From the NCBI GenBank assembly GCA_964036315.1, contig CAXIWW010000817.1, positions 965,501-1,029,500 of the forward strand: a stretch of 64,000 nucleotides of DNA. Direction: 5' to 3'. This DNA is from Acanthosepion esculentum. Taxonomy: Eukaryota; Mollusca; Cephalopoda; Sepiida; Sepiidae. Below the pieces are notes generated by a model. That model worked only from the letters and a program-made list of their open reading frames with translations, did not search any database and was not told the DNA's origin. Positions 46,232 to 61,800 of this stretch are shown one piece after another. Numbering within the stretch: position 1 is the stretch's first letter; the number at the start of each line of letters is the position of its first letter. Made by a program: the position numbers and the translations under genes.

Positions 46232-49200
46232 CTGTTGGCACTTTTGCTATCAGCTGTGGTGCTGTTTGCACTTTTGCTATCAACTGGTGTTGTTCGCAAG
46301 TTTTTATATAAACATGAATTTTTATACTTTCATAGTGTTTTTTTTTAGTGGGGGGTCACTATTTGCTCATAGCTGAGACCCTTTGTGATCAGAAGCCTTG
46401 CTGTCAGATGTAGTTTATAATCATACCTAGGACTAGTTGGCACTGTGGTGCTGTTGGCACTTTTGCTATCAGCTGTTGGCACTTTTGCTATCAGCTGTTG
46501 GCACTTTTGCTATCAGCTGTGGTGCTGTTGGCACTTTTGCTATCAACTGTTGTTGTTCGCAAGTTTTTATATAAATATGTATTTTTATACTTTCATAGCG
46601 TTTTTTATTTTAGTGGGGGGTCACTATTTGCTCATAGCTGGGACCCTTTGTGATCAGAAGCCTTGCTGTCAGATGTAGTTTATAGTCATACCTAGGACTA
46701 GTTGGCACTGTGGTGCTGTTGGCACGTTTCCTATCAGCTGTTGGTATATTTGCTATCAGATGTTGGCACTTTTGGTATCATCTGTTGGCACATTTGCTAT
46801 CAGCTGTTGGCACATTTGCTATCAGCTTTTGGCACTTTTGGTATCATCTGTTGGCACTTTTGCTATCAGCTGTGGGCACATTTGCTATCAGCTGTTGGCA
46901 CTTTTGCTATCAGCTGTGGTGCTGTTTGCACTTTTGCTATCAACTGGTGTTGTTCGCAAGTTTTTATATAAACATGTAATTTTATACTTTCATAGTGTTT
47001 TTTTTTAGTGGGGGGTCACTATTTGCTCATAGCTGAGACCCTTTGTGATCAGAAGCCTTGCTGTCAGATGTAGTTTATAATCATACCTAGGACTAGTTGG
47101 CACTGTGGTGCTGTTGGCACTTTTGCTATCAGCTGTTGGCACTTTTGCTATCAGCTGTGGTGCTGTTGTCACATTTGCTATCAGCTGTTGGCACTTTCGC
47201 TATCAGATGTTGGCACTTTTGTTATCAGCTGTTGGCACTTTTGCTATCAGCTGTTGGCACTTTTGCTATCAGCTTTTGGCACTTTTGGTATCAGCTGTTG
47301 GCACTTTTGCTATAAGCTGTTGGCACTTTTACTATCAGCTGTTGGCAATTTTGGTATCATCTGTTGGCACTTTTGCTATCAGCTGTTGGCACTTTTGCTG
47401 TCAGCTTTTTGCACTTTTGGTATCAGCTGTTGGCACTTATGCTATAAGCTGTTGGCACTTTTGCTATCAGCTGTGGTGCTGTTGGCACTTTTGCTATCAG
47501 CTGTTGGCACTTTTGCTATCAGCTGTTGGCACTTTTGCTATCAGCTGTTGGCACTTTTGCTATCAGCTGTGGTGCTGTTGGCACTTTTGCAATCAACTGG
47601 TGTTTTTTGCAAGTTTTTATATAAACATGTATTTTTATACTTTCATAGTGTTTTTTTTTTAGTGGTGAGTCACTATTTGCTCATAGCTGGGACCCTTTGT
47701 GATCAGAAGCCTTCCTGTCAGATGTAGTTTATAGTCATACCTTGGACTAGTTGGCACTGTGGTGCTGTTGGCACTTTTGCTATCAGCTGTTGGCACTTTT
47801 GCTATCAGCTTTTGGCACTTTTGCTATCAGCTGTTGGAACTTTTGCTATCAGCTGAGGTGCTGTTGGCACTTTTGCTATCAACTGGTGTTGTTCGCAAGT
47901 TTTTATATAAATATGCATTTTTATACTTTCATAGTGTTTTTTTTTAGTGGGGGGCACTATTTGCTCATAGCTGGGACCCTTTGTGATCAGAAGCCTTGCT
48001 GTCAGATGAAGTTTATAGTCATACCTAGGACTAGTTGGCACTGTGGTGCTGTTGGCACGTTTGCTATCAGCTGTTGGTACATTTGCTATCAGCTGTTGGC
48101 ACTTTTGCTATCAGCTTTTGGCACTTGTGCTATCAGCTGTTGGCACTTTTGGTATCATCTGTTGGCACATTTGCTCTCAGCTGTGGTGCTGTTTGCACTT
48201 TTGCTATCAACTGGTGTTTTTCGCAAGTTTTTATATAAACATGTATTTTTATACTTTCATATTGTTTTTTTTTTTAGTGGGGGGTCACTATTTGCTCAGA
48301 ACTGGGAACATTTGTGATCAGAAGACTTGCTGTCAGATGTAGTTTATAGTCATACATAGGACTAGATGGTACTGTGGTGCTGTTGGCACTTTTGCTATCA
48401 GCTGTTGGCACTTTTGCTATCAGCTGTTGGAACTTTTGCTATCTGCTATTGGCACTTTTGCTATCAGCTGTGGTGCTGTTGGCACTTTTGCTATCAACTG
48501 TTGTTGTTCGCAAATTTTTATAGAAACATGTATTTTTATACTTTGATAGTGTTTTTTTTAGTGGGTTGTCACTATTTGCTTATAGCTGGGACCCTTTGTG
48601 ATCAGAATCCTTGCTGTCAGATGTAGTTTATAGTCATACCTAGGAATAGATGATTTTGTGGTGCTGTTGGCACTTTTGCTATCAGCTCTTGGCAATTTTG
48701 CTATCAGCTGTTGGTACTTTTGCTATCAGCTGTGGTGCTGTTGGCACTTTTGCTATCAACTGGTGTTGTTCGCAAGTATTTATATAAACATGTATTTTTA
48801 TACTTTCATAGTGTTTTTTTAGTGGGGGGTCACTATTTGCTCATAGCTGGGACCCTTTCTGATAGGAAGCCTTGCTGTCAGATGTAGTTTATAGTCATAC
48901 CTAAGACTAGTTGGCACTGTGGTGCTGTTGGCACTTTTGCTATCAGCTGTTGGCACTTTTGCTATCAGCTGTTGGCACTATTACTATGAGCTGTTGGCAC
49001 TTTTGCTATCAGCTGTTGTGCTGTTGGCTCTTTTGCTATCAACTGGTGCTGTTCGCAAGTTTTTATATAAACATGTATTTTAATACATTCATAGTGTTTT
49101 TTTTTAGTGAGGGCCACTATTTGCTCATAGCTGGGACCCTTTGTGGTCAGAAGCCTATCTGTCAGATGTAGTTTATAGTCATACCTAGGACTAGTTGGCA

Positions 49201-52200
49201 CTGTGGTGTTGTTGGCACTTTTGCTATCAGCTGTTGGCACTTTTGCTATCAGCTGTTGGCACTTTTTCTATCAGCTGTTGGCACTTTTGCTATCAGCTGT
49301 TGGCACTTTTGCTATCAGCTGTGGTGCTGTTGGCACTTTTGCTATCAACTGATGTTGTTCGCAAATTTTTATATAAACATGTATTTTTATACATTCATAG
49401 TGTTTTTTGTTTTAGTGGGGGTTACTATTTGCTCATAGCTGGGAACCTTTGTGGTCAGAAGCCTTGCTGTCAGATGTAGTTTATAGTCATACCTAGGATT
49501 GGTTGGCACTTTGGTGCTGTTGGCACTTTTGCTATCAGAAGTTGGCACATTTGCTTTCAGCTGTTGGCACTTTTGCTATCAGCTGTTGGCACTTTTGCTA
49601 TCAGCTGTTGGCACTTTTGCTATCAGCTTTTGGCACTTTTAGTATCAGCTGTTGGCACTTTTGCTATCAGCTGTTGGCACTTTTGCTATCAGCTGTGGTG
49701 CTGTTGGCACTTTTGCTCTCAACTGGTGTGGTTCGCACGTTTTTATATAAAAATGTATTTTTATACATTCATAGTGATTTTTTTAGTGGCGGGTCACTAT
49801 TTGCTCATAGCTGGGAACCTTTGTGATCAGAAGTCTTGCTGTCAGATGTAGTTTATAGTCATACCTAGGACTAGTTGTCAATGTGGTGCTGTTGGCACTT
49901 TTGCTATCAGCTGTTGGCACTTTTGCTATCAGCTGTTGGCACTTTTGCTATCAGCTTTTGGCACTTTTGGTATCAGCTGTTGGCAGTTTTGCTATCAGCT
50001 GTTGGCACTTTTGCAATCAGCTGTTGGCACTTTTGCTATCAGCTGTTGGCACTTTTGGTATCAGCTGTTGGCACTTTTGCTATCAGCTTTTGGCACATTT
50101 GCTATCAGCTGTTGGCACTTTTGCTATCAGCTGTTGGCATTTTTGTATCAGCTGTTGGCACTTTTGCTATCAGCTGTTGGCACTTTTGCTATAGGCTGTG
50201 GTGCTGTTGGCACTTTTGCTATCAAGTGGTGTTGTTCGCAAGTTTTAATAAAAACATGTATTTTCATACATTCATAGTGTTTTTTTTTAGTGGGGGGTCA
50301 CTATTTGCTCATAGCTGGGACCCTTTGTGATCAGAAGCCTTGCTGTCAGATGTAGTTTATAGTCATACCTAGGACTAGTTGGCAATGCGGTGCTGTTGGC
50401 ACTTTTGCTATGAGCTGTTGGCACTTTTGCTATCAGCTGTTGGCACATTTGCTATCAGCTGTTGGCACTTTTGCTATCAGCTGTGGTGCTGTTGGCACTT
50501 TTGCTATCAACTGGTGTTGTTCGCAAGTTTTTATATAAATATGTATTTTTATATTTTCATAGTGTTTTTTTTTAGTGGGTGGTCACTATTTGCTCATAGC
50601 TGGGTCCCTTTGTGATCAGAAGCCTTGCTGTCAGATGTAGTTTATAGTCATACCTAGGACTAGTTGGCACTGTGGTGCTTTTGGCACTTTTGCTATCAGC
50701 TGTTGGCATTTTTGTATCAGCTGTTGGCACTTTTGCTATCAGCTGTGGTGCTGTTGGCAATTTTGCTATCAACTGGTGTTGTTCGCAAGTTTTTATATAA
50801 ACATGTATTTTTATACTTTCATAGTGTTTTTTTTTAGTGTGGGGTCACTATTTGCTCATAGCTGGGACCATTTGTGATCAGAAGCCTTGCTGTCAGAGGT
50901 AGTTTATGGTCATACCTAGGACTAGTTGGCACTGTGTTGCAGTTGGCACTTTTGCTATCAGCTGTTGGCACTTTTGCTATCAGCTGTTGGCACATTTGCT
51001 ATCAGCTGTTGGCACTTTTGGTATCAGCTGTTGGCACTTTTCTATCAGCTGTTGGCACTTTTGCTATCAGCTGTTGGCTCTTTTGGTATCATCTGTTGGC
51101 ACTTTTGCTATGAGCTGTTGGCACTTTTGCTATCAGCTGTTGGCACTTTTGATATCAGCTGTTGGCACTTTTGCTATCAGCTGTTGGCACTTTTGCTATC
51201 AGCTGTGGTGCTGTTGGCACTTTTGCTATCAACTGGTGTTGTTCGCACATTTTTTATATAGATATGTATTTTTATACATTCATAGTGTTTTTTCTTTAGT
51301 GGGGTGTCACTATTTGCTCATAGCTGGGACCCTTTGTGATCAGAAGCCTTGCTGTCAGATGTAGTTTATAGTCATACCTAGGACTAGTTGGCAATTTGGT
51401 GCTGTTGGCACTTTTGCTATCAGCTGTTGGCACTTTTGGTATCAGCTGTGGTGCTGTTGGCACTTTTGCTATCAACTGGTGCTGTTAGCAAGTTTTTATA
51501 TAAATATGTATTTTTATACTTTCATTATGTTTTTTTTAGTGGGGGGTCACTATTTGCTCATAGTTGGGAACCTGTATGATCAGAAGTCTTGCTGTCAGAT
51601 GTAGTTTATAGTCATATCTAGGACTAGTTTGCACTGTGGTGCTGTTGGCACTTTTGCTATCAGCTGTTGGCACTTTTGCTATCAGCTGTTGGCACTTTTG
51701 CTATCAGTTGTTGGCACTTTTGGTATCATCTGTTGGCACTTTTGCTATCAGCTGTTGGCACTTTTGCTATCAGCTGTTGGCACTTTTGCTATGATCTGGT
51801 GGCACTTTTGCTATCAGCTGTGGTGCTGTTGGCACTTTTGCTATCAACTGGTGTTGTTCGCAAGTTTTTATATAAATATGTATTTTTATACATACATAGT
51901 GTTTTTTTTTTAGTGGGTGGTCACTATTTGGTCATAGCTGGGACCCTTTGTGATCAGGAGCCATGCTGCCAGATGTAGTTTATAGTCATACCTAGGACTA
52001 GTTGGCAATGTAGTGCTGTTGGCACGTTTGCTATCAGCTGTTGGCACATTTGCTATCAGCTGTTGGCACTTTTGCTATCAGCTGTTGGCACTTTTGCTAT
52101 CAGCTGTGGTGCTGTTGGCACTTTTGCTATCAACTGGTGTTGTTCGAAAGTTTTTATATAAACATGTATTTTTATACTTTCATAGTGTGTTTTTTTTTTA

Positions 52201-55200
52201 AAGGGGGGTCACTATTTGCTCATAGCTGGGACCATTTGTGATCAGAAGACTTGCTGTCAGATGTAGTTTATAGCCATACCTAGGACTAGTTGGCACTGTG
52301 GTGCTGTTGGCACTTTTGCTATCAGCTGTTGGCAATTTGCTATCACTTGTTGGCACTTTTGCTATCAGCTGTTGGCACTTTTGCTATCAGCTGTTGGCAC
52401 TGTTTCTATCAGCTGTAGTGCTGCTGGCACTTTTGTTATCAACTGGTGGTCTTCGCAAGTTTTTATATAAACATGTATTTTTATACTTTCATAGTGTTTT
52501 TTTTTTAGTGGGGTGTCACTATTTGCTCATAGCTGGGACCCTTTGTGATCAGAAGCCTTGCTGTCAGATGTAGTTTATAATCATACCTAGGTCTATTTGG
52601 CACTGTTGTGTTGTTGGCACTTGTGCTATCAGCTGTTGTCACTTTTGCTATCAGCTGTTGGCACTTTTGCTATCAGCTGATTGCACTTTTGCTATCAGCT
52701 GTTGGCACTTTTGCTATCAGCTGTGGAGCTGTTGGCACTTTTGCTATCAACTGGTGTTGTTCGCAACTTTTTATATAAACATGTATTTTTATACATTCAT
52801 AGTGTTTTTTTTTAGTGGGGGGTCACTATTTGCTCATTGCTGGGACCCTTTGAGATCAGAAGTCTTGTTGTCAGATGTAGTTTATAGTCATACCAAGGAC
52901 TAGTTGGCACTGTGGTGCTGTTGGCACTTTTGCTATCAGCTGTTGGCACTTTTGCTATCAGCTTTTGGCACTTTGGGTATCAGCTGTTGGCACTTTTGCT
53001 ATCAGCTGTTGGCACTTTTGCTCTCAACTTGTGTTGTTCGCAAGTTTTTATATAAACATGTATTTTTATATATTTCATAGTGTTTTTTTTTAGTGGGGGG
53101 TCACTATTTGCTCATAGCTGGGAACCTTTGTGATAAGAAACCTTGCTGTCAGATGTAGTTTATAGTCATACCTAGGACTAGTTGGCAATGTGGTGCTGTT
53201 GGCACTTTTGCTATCAGCTGTTGGCACTTTTGCTATCAGCTGTTGGCAGTTTTGCTCTCAGCTGTTGGCACTTTTGCTATCAGCTGTTGGCACTTGTGCT
53301 ATCAGCTGTGGTGCTGTTGGCACTTTTGCTATCAGCTGTTGGCACTTTTGCTATCAGCTGTTGGAACTTTTGCTATCAGCTGTTGGCACTTTTGCTATCA
53401 GCTGTGGTGCTGTTGGCACTTTTGCTATCAACTGGTGTTGTTCGCAAGTTTTTATATAAACATGTATTTTTATACTTTCATAGTGTTTTTTTTTTAGTTG
53501 GGGGTCACTATTTGCTCATAGCTGGGACCCTTTGTGATCAGAAGACTTGCTGTCAGATGTAGTTTATATTCATACCTAGGACTAGTTGGCACTGTGGTGC
53601 TGTTGGCACTTTTGCTATCAGCTGTTGGCACTTTTGCTATCTGCTGTTGGCACTTTAGCTATCAGCTGTTGGCACTTTTGCTATCAGCTGTTGGCACATT
53701 TGCTATCAGCTTTTGGCACTTTTGAAATCAGCTGTTGGCACTTTTGCTATCAGCCGTTGGCACTTTTGCTATGAGCTGTTGGCACTTTTGCTATCAGCTG
53801 TGGTGCTGTTGTCACTTTTGCTATCAACTGGTGTTGTTCGCAAGTTTTTATGTAAACATGTATTTTTATACTTTCATATTGTTCTTTTTTTAGTGGGGGG
53901 TAACTATTTCCTCAGAGCTGGAACCCTTTGTGATCAGAAGACTTGCTGTCAGATGTCGTTTAAAATCATACCTTTGACTAGTTGGCACTGTGGTGCTGTT
54001 GGCACTTTAGCTATCAGCTGTTGGCACTTTTGCTATCAGCTGTTGGCACTTTTGCGATCAGCCGTTGGCACTTTTGCTATCAGCTGTTGGCACTTTTGCT
54101 ATCAGCTGTTGGCCCTTTTGCTATCAGCTCTTTGCACTTTTGCTATCAACTGGTGTTGTTCGCAAGTTTTTATATAAACATGTATTTTTACACATTCATA
54201 GTGTTTTTTTTAGTGGGGGGTTACTATTTGCTCATAGCTGGGACCCTATGTTATCAGAAGCCTTGCTGTCAGATGTAGTTTATAGTCATACCTAGGACTA
54301 GATGGCAATGTGGTGCTGTTGGCACTTTTGCTATCAGCTGTTTGCATATTTGCTATAAGCTGTTGGCACATTTGCTATCAGTTGTTGGCATTTTGCTATC
54401 AGCTGTGGTGCTGTTGGCATTTTGCTATCAGCTGTTGGCACTTTTGCGATCAGCCGTTGGCACTTTTGCTATCAGCTGTTGGCACTTTTGGTATCAGCTG
54501 TTGGCACTTTTGCTATCAGCTGTTGGCACTTTTGCTATCAGCTGTTGGCACTTTTGCTATCAGCTGTGGTGCTGTTGGCACTTTTGCTATCAACTGGTGT
54601 TGTTCGCAATTTTTTATAAAAACATGTATTTTTATACTTCCATAGTGTGTTTTTTTAGTGGGGGTTCACTATTTGCTCATAGCTGGGACCGTTTGTGATC
54701 AGAAGACTTGCTGTCAGATGTAGTTTATAGTCATATCTAGGACTAGTTGGCACTGTTGTGCTGTTGGCACTGTTGCTATCCGCTGTTGGCACTTCTGCTA
54801 TCAGCTGTTGGCACTTATGCTATCAGCTTTTGGCACTTTTGCTATCAGCTGTTGCCACTTTTGCTATCAGCTGTTGGCACTTTTGATATCAGCTTTTGGC
54901 ACTTTTGAAATCAGCTGTTGGCACTTTTGCTGTCAGCTGTTGGCACTTTTGCTATCAGCTGTCTTGCTGTTGGCACTTTTGCTATCAACTGGTGTTGTTC
55001 GCAAGTTTTTATTAAAACATGTATTTTTATACTTTCATAGTCTTTTTTTTTTAGTGGGGGGTCACTATTTGCTCATAGCTGGGACCGTTTGTGATCAGAA
55101 GCCTAGCTGTCAGATGTATTGTATAGTCATACCTAGGACTAGTTGGCACTGTGGTGCTGTTGGCACTTTTGCTATCCGCTGTTGGCTCATTTGCTATTAC

Positions 55201-56456
55201 CTGTTGGCACTTTTGCTATCAGCTGTGGTGCTGTTGGCAATTTTGCTATCAACTGGTGTTGTTCGCAAGTTTTTATATAAACATGTATTTTTATACTTTC
55301 ATAGTGTTTTTTTTTTTTAGTTTGTGGTCACTATTTGCTCATAGCTGGGACCCTTTGTGATCAGAAGACTTGCTGTCAGATGTAGTTAATAGTCATACCT
55401 AGGACTAGTTGGCACTGTGGTGCTGTTGGCACTTTTGCTATCAGCTGTTGGCACTTTTGCTATCAGATGTTGGCACTTTTGCTATCATCTGTTGGCACTT
55501 TTGCTATCAGCTGTTGGCACTTTTGCTATGACCTGTTGGCACTTTTGCTATCAGCTGTTGGCACTTTTGCTATAAGCTTTTGGCACTTTTGAAATCAGCT
55601 GTTGGCACTTTTGCTATCAGCTGTTGGCACTTTTGCTATCAGCTGTGGTGCTGTTGGCACTTTTGTTATCAACTGGTGTTGTTCGCAAGTTTTTATTAAA
55701 ACATGTATTTTTATACTTTCATAGTGTTTTTTTTTTAGTGGGGGGCACTATTTGCTCATAGCTGGGACCGTTTGTGATCAGAAGCGTTGCTCTCAGATGT
55801 AGTTTATAGTCATACCTTGGACATGTGGCACTGTGGTGCTGTTGGCACTTTTGCTATCAGCTGTTGGCACTTTTGCTATCACATGTTGGCACTTTTGCTA
55901 TCAGCTGTTGGCACTTTTGCTATCAGCTGTAGTGCTGTTGGCACTTTTGCTATCAACTAGTGTTGTTCGCAAGTTTTTATATAAACATGTATTTTTATAC
56001 TTTCATAGTGTTTTTTTTTTAGTGGGGGGGCCATTATTTGCTCATAGCTGAGACCCTTTGTGATCAGAAGCCTTGCTGTCAGATGTAGTTTATAGTCATA
56101 CCTAGGACTAGTTGGCACTGTGGAGCTGTTGGCACTTTTGCTATTAGCTGTTGGCACTTTTGCTATCAGCTGTTGTCACTTTTGCTATCAGCTGTTGGCA
56201 CTTTTGCTATCAGCTGTAGTGCTGTTGGCACTTTTGCTATCAACTGGTGTTGTTCGCAAGTTTTTATATAAACATGTATTTTTATACTTTCATAGTGTTT
56301 TTTTTTTAGTGGGGGTCACTATTTGCTCATAGCAGGGACCCTTTATGATCAGAAGCCTTGTTGTCAGATGTAGTTTATAGTCATACCTAGGACTAGTTGG
56401 CACTGTGGTGCTGTTGGCACTTTTGCTATCCGCTGTTTGCACTTTTGCTATCAGCT

Positions 56457-56588
56457 GTTGGAACTTTTGCTATCAGCTGTTGGCACTTTTGGTATCAGCT
56501 GTTGGAACTTTTGCTATCAGCTGTTGGAACTTTTGCTATCAGCTGTTGGCACTTTTGGTATCAGCTGTTGGAACTTTTGCTATCAGCT
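56457..56588 (+). repeat. Satellite A 66-bp trimer repeated twice
   Basis: GTTGGAACTTTTGC recurs at 56457, 56501, 56523 and 56567, with a GGTATC variant between, so a 66-bp (3 x 22) block is present twice. It is independent of the trimer at 46034, which uses other variants. Confidence 0.8.
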
Positions 56589-58835
56589 GTTGGCACTTTT
56601 GCTATCAGCTGTGGTGCTGTTGGCACTTTTGCTATCAACTGGTGTTGTTCGCAAATTTTTTATATAAACACGTATTTTTATACATTCATTGGGTTTTTTT
56701 TTAGTGGGGGGTCACTATTTTCTCATAGCTGGGACCCTTTGTGATCAGAAGCCTTGCTGTCAGATGTAGTTTATATTCATACCTAGGACTAGTTGGCACT
56801 GTGGTGCTGTTGGCACTTTTGCTATCAGCTGTTGGCACTTTTGCTATAAGCTTTTGGCACTTTTGAAATCAGCTGTTGGCACTTTTGCTATCAGCTGTTG
56901 GCACTATTGCTATCAACTGTGGTGCTGTTGGCACTTTTGTTATCAACTGGTGTTGTTCGCAAGTTTTTATTAAAACATGTATTTTTATACTTTCAGAGTG
57001 TTTTTTTTTAGTGGGGGGCACTATTTGCTCATAGCTGGGACCGTTTGTGATCAGAAGCCTTGCTCTCAGAAGTAGTTTATAGTCATACCTTGGACATGTG
57101 GCACTGTGGTGCTGTTGGCACTTTTGCTATCAGCTGTTGGCACTTTTGCTATCACCTGTTGGCACTTTTGCTATCAGCTGTGGTGCTGTTTGCACTTTTG
57201 CGATCAGCTGTGGTGCTGTTTGCACTTTTGTTATCAACTGGTGTTGTTCGCAAGTTTTTATATAAACATGTATTTTTATACTTTCATAGTGTTTTTTTTT
57301 TAGTGGGGGGTCACTATTTGCTCATAGCTGGGACCCTTTATGATCAGAAGCCTTGCTGTCAGATGTAGTTTATAGTCATACCTAGGACTAGTTGGCACTG
57401 TGGAGCTGTTGGCACTTTTGCTATCAGCTGTTGGCACTTTTGCTATCAGCTGTTGGCACTTTTGCTATCAGCTGTTGGCACTTTTGCTATCAGCTGTGTT
57501 TCTGTTGGCATTTTTGCTATCAACTGGTGTTGTTCACAAGTTTTTATATAAACATGTATTTTTATACTTTCATAGTGTTTTTTTTTTGTGGGGGGTCACT
57601 ATTTGCTCATAGCTGTGACCCTTTGTGATCAGAACCCTTGCTGTCAGATGTAGTTTATAGTCATGCATAGGACTAATTGGCAATGTGGTGCTGTTGGCAC
57701 TTTTGCTATCAGCTGTTGGCACTTTTGCTATCAGCTGTTGGCACTTTTGCTATCAAATGGTGTTGACCGCAAGTTTTTTTATAAACATGTATTTTTATAC
57801 ATTCATAGTGTTTTTTTTTTAGTGGGCGGTCACTATTTGCTCATAGCTTGGACCCTTTGTGATCAGAAGCCTTGCTGTCAGATATAGTTTATAGTCATAC
57901 CTAGGACTAGTTGGCACTGTGGTGCTGTTGGCACTTTTGCTATCAGCTGTTGGCACTTTTGCTATCAGCTGTTAACACTTTTTCTATCAGCTGTTGGCAC
58001 TTTTGGTATCAGCTGTTGACATTTTGATATCAGCTTTTGGCACTTTTGGTATCAGCTGTTGGCACTTTTGCTATCAGCTGTTGGCACTTTTGCTATCAGC
58101 TGTTGGCACTTTTGCTATCAACTGGTGTTGTTCGCAAGTTTTTATATAAACATGTATTTTTATAATTTCATAGTGTTTTTTTTTTTAGTGGGGGGTCACT
58201 ATTTGCTCATGGCTGGGACCCTTTGTGATCAGAAGCCTAGCTGTCAGATGTAGTTTATAGTCATAACTAGGACTAGTTGGCACTGTGGTGGTTTTGGCAC
58301 TTTTGCTATTAGCTGTTGGCACTTTTGCTATTAGCTGTTGGCACTTTTGCTATCAGCTTTTGGCACTTTCGGTATCAGCTTTTGGCGCTTTTGCTATCAG
58401 CTGTTGGCACTTTTGCTATCAGCCGTTGGCACTTTTGCTATCAGCTGTTGGCACTTTTGGTATCATCTTTTGGCACATTTGCTATCAGCTGTTGGCACTT
58501 TGGTATCAGCTGTTGGCACTTTTGCTATCAGCTTTTGGCACTTTTGGTATCAGCTGTTGGCACTTTTGCTATCAGCTGTTGGCACTTTTGCTATCAGCTT
58601 TTGGCACTTTTGCTATCAGCTGGTGGCACTTTTGCTATCAGCTGTTGGCACTTTTGCTATCAGCTGTGGTGCTGTTGCCACTTTTGCTATCAACTGGTGT
58701 TGTTCGCAAGTTTTTATATAAATATGTATTTTTATAAATTCATAGTGTTTTTATTTTAGTGGGGGTCACTATTTGCTCATAGCAGGGACCCTTTTTGATC
58801 AGAAGCCTTGCTGTCAGATGTAGTTTATAGTCATA

Positions 58836-61800
58836 CCTACGACTAGTTGGCAATGTGGTGCTGTTGGCACTTTTGCAATCAGCTGTTGGCACTTTTGCTA
58901 TCAGCTGTTGGAACTTTTGCTATCAGCTGTTGGCACATTTGCTATCAGCTTTTGGCACTTTTGCTATCAGCTGTTGGCACTTTTTTCTATCAGCTGTTGG
59001 CACTTTTGTTATCAGCTGTTGGCACATTTGCTATCAGCTTTTGGCACTTTTGCTATCAGCTGTTGGCACCTTATGTATAATCTGTTGGCACTTTTGCTAT
59101 CAGCTGTTGGCACATTTGCTATCAGCTGTTGGCACTTTTGCTATCAGCAGTTGGCACTTTTGCTATCAGCTTTCGGCACATTTGGTATCAACTGTTGGCA
59201 CTTTTGCTATCAGCTGTTGGCACTTTTGCTATCAGCTGTTGGCACTTTTGCTATCAGCTTTTGGCACTTTTGGTATCAGCTGTTGGCACTTTGGCTATCA
59301 GCTGTTGGCACTTTTGCTATCAGCTGTTGGCACTTTTGCTATCAGCTGTTGGCACTTTTGCTATCAGTTTGGCACTTTTGGTATCAGCTGTTGGCACTTT
59401 TGCTATCAGCCGTTGGCACTTTTGCTATCAGCTGTGGTGCTGTTGGCACTTTTGCTATCAACTGGTGTTGTTCGCAAGTTTTTATATAAACATGTATTTT
59501 TATAATTTCATAGTGTTTTTTTTTTAGTGGGGGGTCACTATTTGCTCATAGCTGGGACCCTTTGTGATCAGAAGCCTTGCTGTCAGATCTAGTTTATAGT
59601 CATACCTAGGACTAGTTGGCACTGTGGTGCTGTTGGCACTTTTGCTATCAGCTGTTGGCACTTTTGCTATCAGCTGCTGGCACTTTTGCTATCAGCTGTT
59701 GGCACGTTTGCTATCAGCTTTTGGCATTTTGCTATCAGCTGTTGGCACTTTTGCTATCAACTGGTGCTGTTCGCAAGTTTTTATAAAAACATGAATTATT
59801 ATACTTTCATAGTGTTTTTTTATAGTGGGGGGACACTATTTGCTCATAGCTGGGACCCTTTGTGATCAGAAGCCTTGCTGTCAGATGTAGTTTATAGTCA
59901 TACCTAGGACTAGTTGGCACTGTGTTGCGTTTGGCACTTTTGCTATCAGCTGTTGGCACTTTTGCTATCAGCTGTTGGCACTTTTGCTATCAGCTGTTGG
60001 CACTTTTGCTATCAGCTGTGGTGCTGTTGGCACTTTTGCTATCAACTGGTGTTGTTCGCAAGTTTTTATATAAACATGAATTTTTAGAATTTCATAGTGT
60101 TTTTTTTTTAGTGGGGGCTCACTATTTGCTCATAGTTGGGACCCTTTGTGATCAGAAGCCTTGCTGTCAGTTGTAGTTTATAATCATACCTAGGACTAGT
60201 TGGCACTGTGGTGCTGCTGGCACTTTTGCTATCAGCTGTTGGCACTTTTGCTATCAGCTGTTGGCACTTTTGCTATCAGCTGTTGGCACTTTTGCTATCA
60301 GCCGTTGGCACTTTTGCTATCAGCTGTGGTGCTGTTGGCACTTTTGCTATCAACTGGTGTTGTTCGCAAGTTTTTATATAAACATGTATTTTTATACTTT
60401 CATAGTGGGTTTTTTTTAGTGGGGGGGTCACTATTTGCTCATAGCTGGGACCCTTTGTGATCAGAAGCCTTGCTGTCAGATGTAGTTTATAGTCATACCT
60501 ACGACTAGTTGGCAATGTGGTGCTGTTGGCACTTTTGCTATCAGCTGTTGGCACTTTTGCTATCAGCTGTTGGAACTTTTGCTATCAGCTGTTGGCACAT
60601 TTGCTATCAGCTTTTGGCACTTTTGCTATCAGCTGTTGGCACTTTTTTCTATCAGCTGTTGGCACTTTTGTTATCAGCTGTTGAAACATTTGCTATCAGC
60701 TTTTGGCACTTTTGCTATCAGCTGTTGGCACCTTTGGTATAATCTGTTGGCACTTTTGCTATCAGCTGTTGGCACATTTGCTATCAGCTGTTGGCACTTT
60801 TGCTATCAGCAGTTGGCACTTTTGCTATCAGCTTTCGGCACATTTGGTATCAGCTGTTGGCACTTTTGCTATAAGCTGTTGGCACTTTTGCTATCAGCTG
60901 TTGGCACTTTTGCTATCAGCTTTTGGCACTTTTGGTATCAGCTGTTGGCACTTTGGCTACCAGCTGTTGGCACTTTTGCTATCAGCTGTGGTGCTGTTGG
61001 CACTTTTGCTATCAGCTGTTGGCACTTTTGCTATCAGCTGCTGGCACTTTTGCTATCAGCTGTTGGCACTTTTGCTATCAATTTTGGCACTTTTGCAATC
61101 AGCTGTTGGCAATTTTGTTATCAACTGGTGTTGTTCACAAGTTTTTATATAAACATTAATTTTTATACTTTCATAGTGTTTTTTATAGTGGGGGGTCACT
61201 ATTTGCTCATAGCTGGGACCCTTTGTGATCAGAAGCCTTGCTGTCGGATGTAGTTTATAGTCATACCTAGGACTAGTTGGCACTGTGGTGCGTTTGGCAC
61301 TTTTGCTATCAGCTGTTGGCACTTTTGCTATCAGCTTTTGGCACATTTGCTATCAGCTGTTGGCACTTTTGCTATCAGCTGTTGGCACTTTTGCTATCAA
61401 CTGTGGTGCTGTTGCCACTTTTGCTATCAACTGGTGTTGTTCCCAAGTTTTTATATAAATATGTATTTTTATACATTCATAGTGTTTTTATTTTAGTGGG
61501 GGGTCACTATTTGCTCATAGCTGGGACCCTTTGTGATCAGAAGCCTTGCTGTCAGATGTAGTTTATTGTCATCCCTACGACTAGTTGGCAATGTGGTGCT
61601 GTTGGCACTTTTGCTATCAGCTGTTGGCACATTTGCTATCAGCTGTTGGAACTTTTGCTATCAGCTGTTGGCACATTTGCTATCAGCTTTTGGCACTTTT
61701 GCTATCAGCTGTTGGCACTTTTTTCTATCAGCTGTTGGCACTTTTGTTATCAGCTGTTGGCACATTTGCTATCAGCTTTTGGCACTTTTGCTATCAGCTG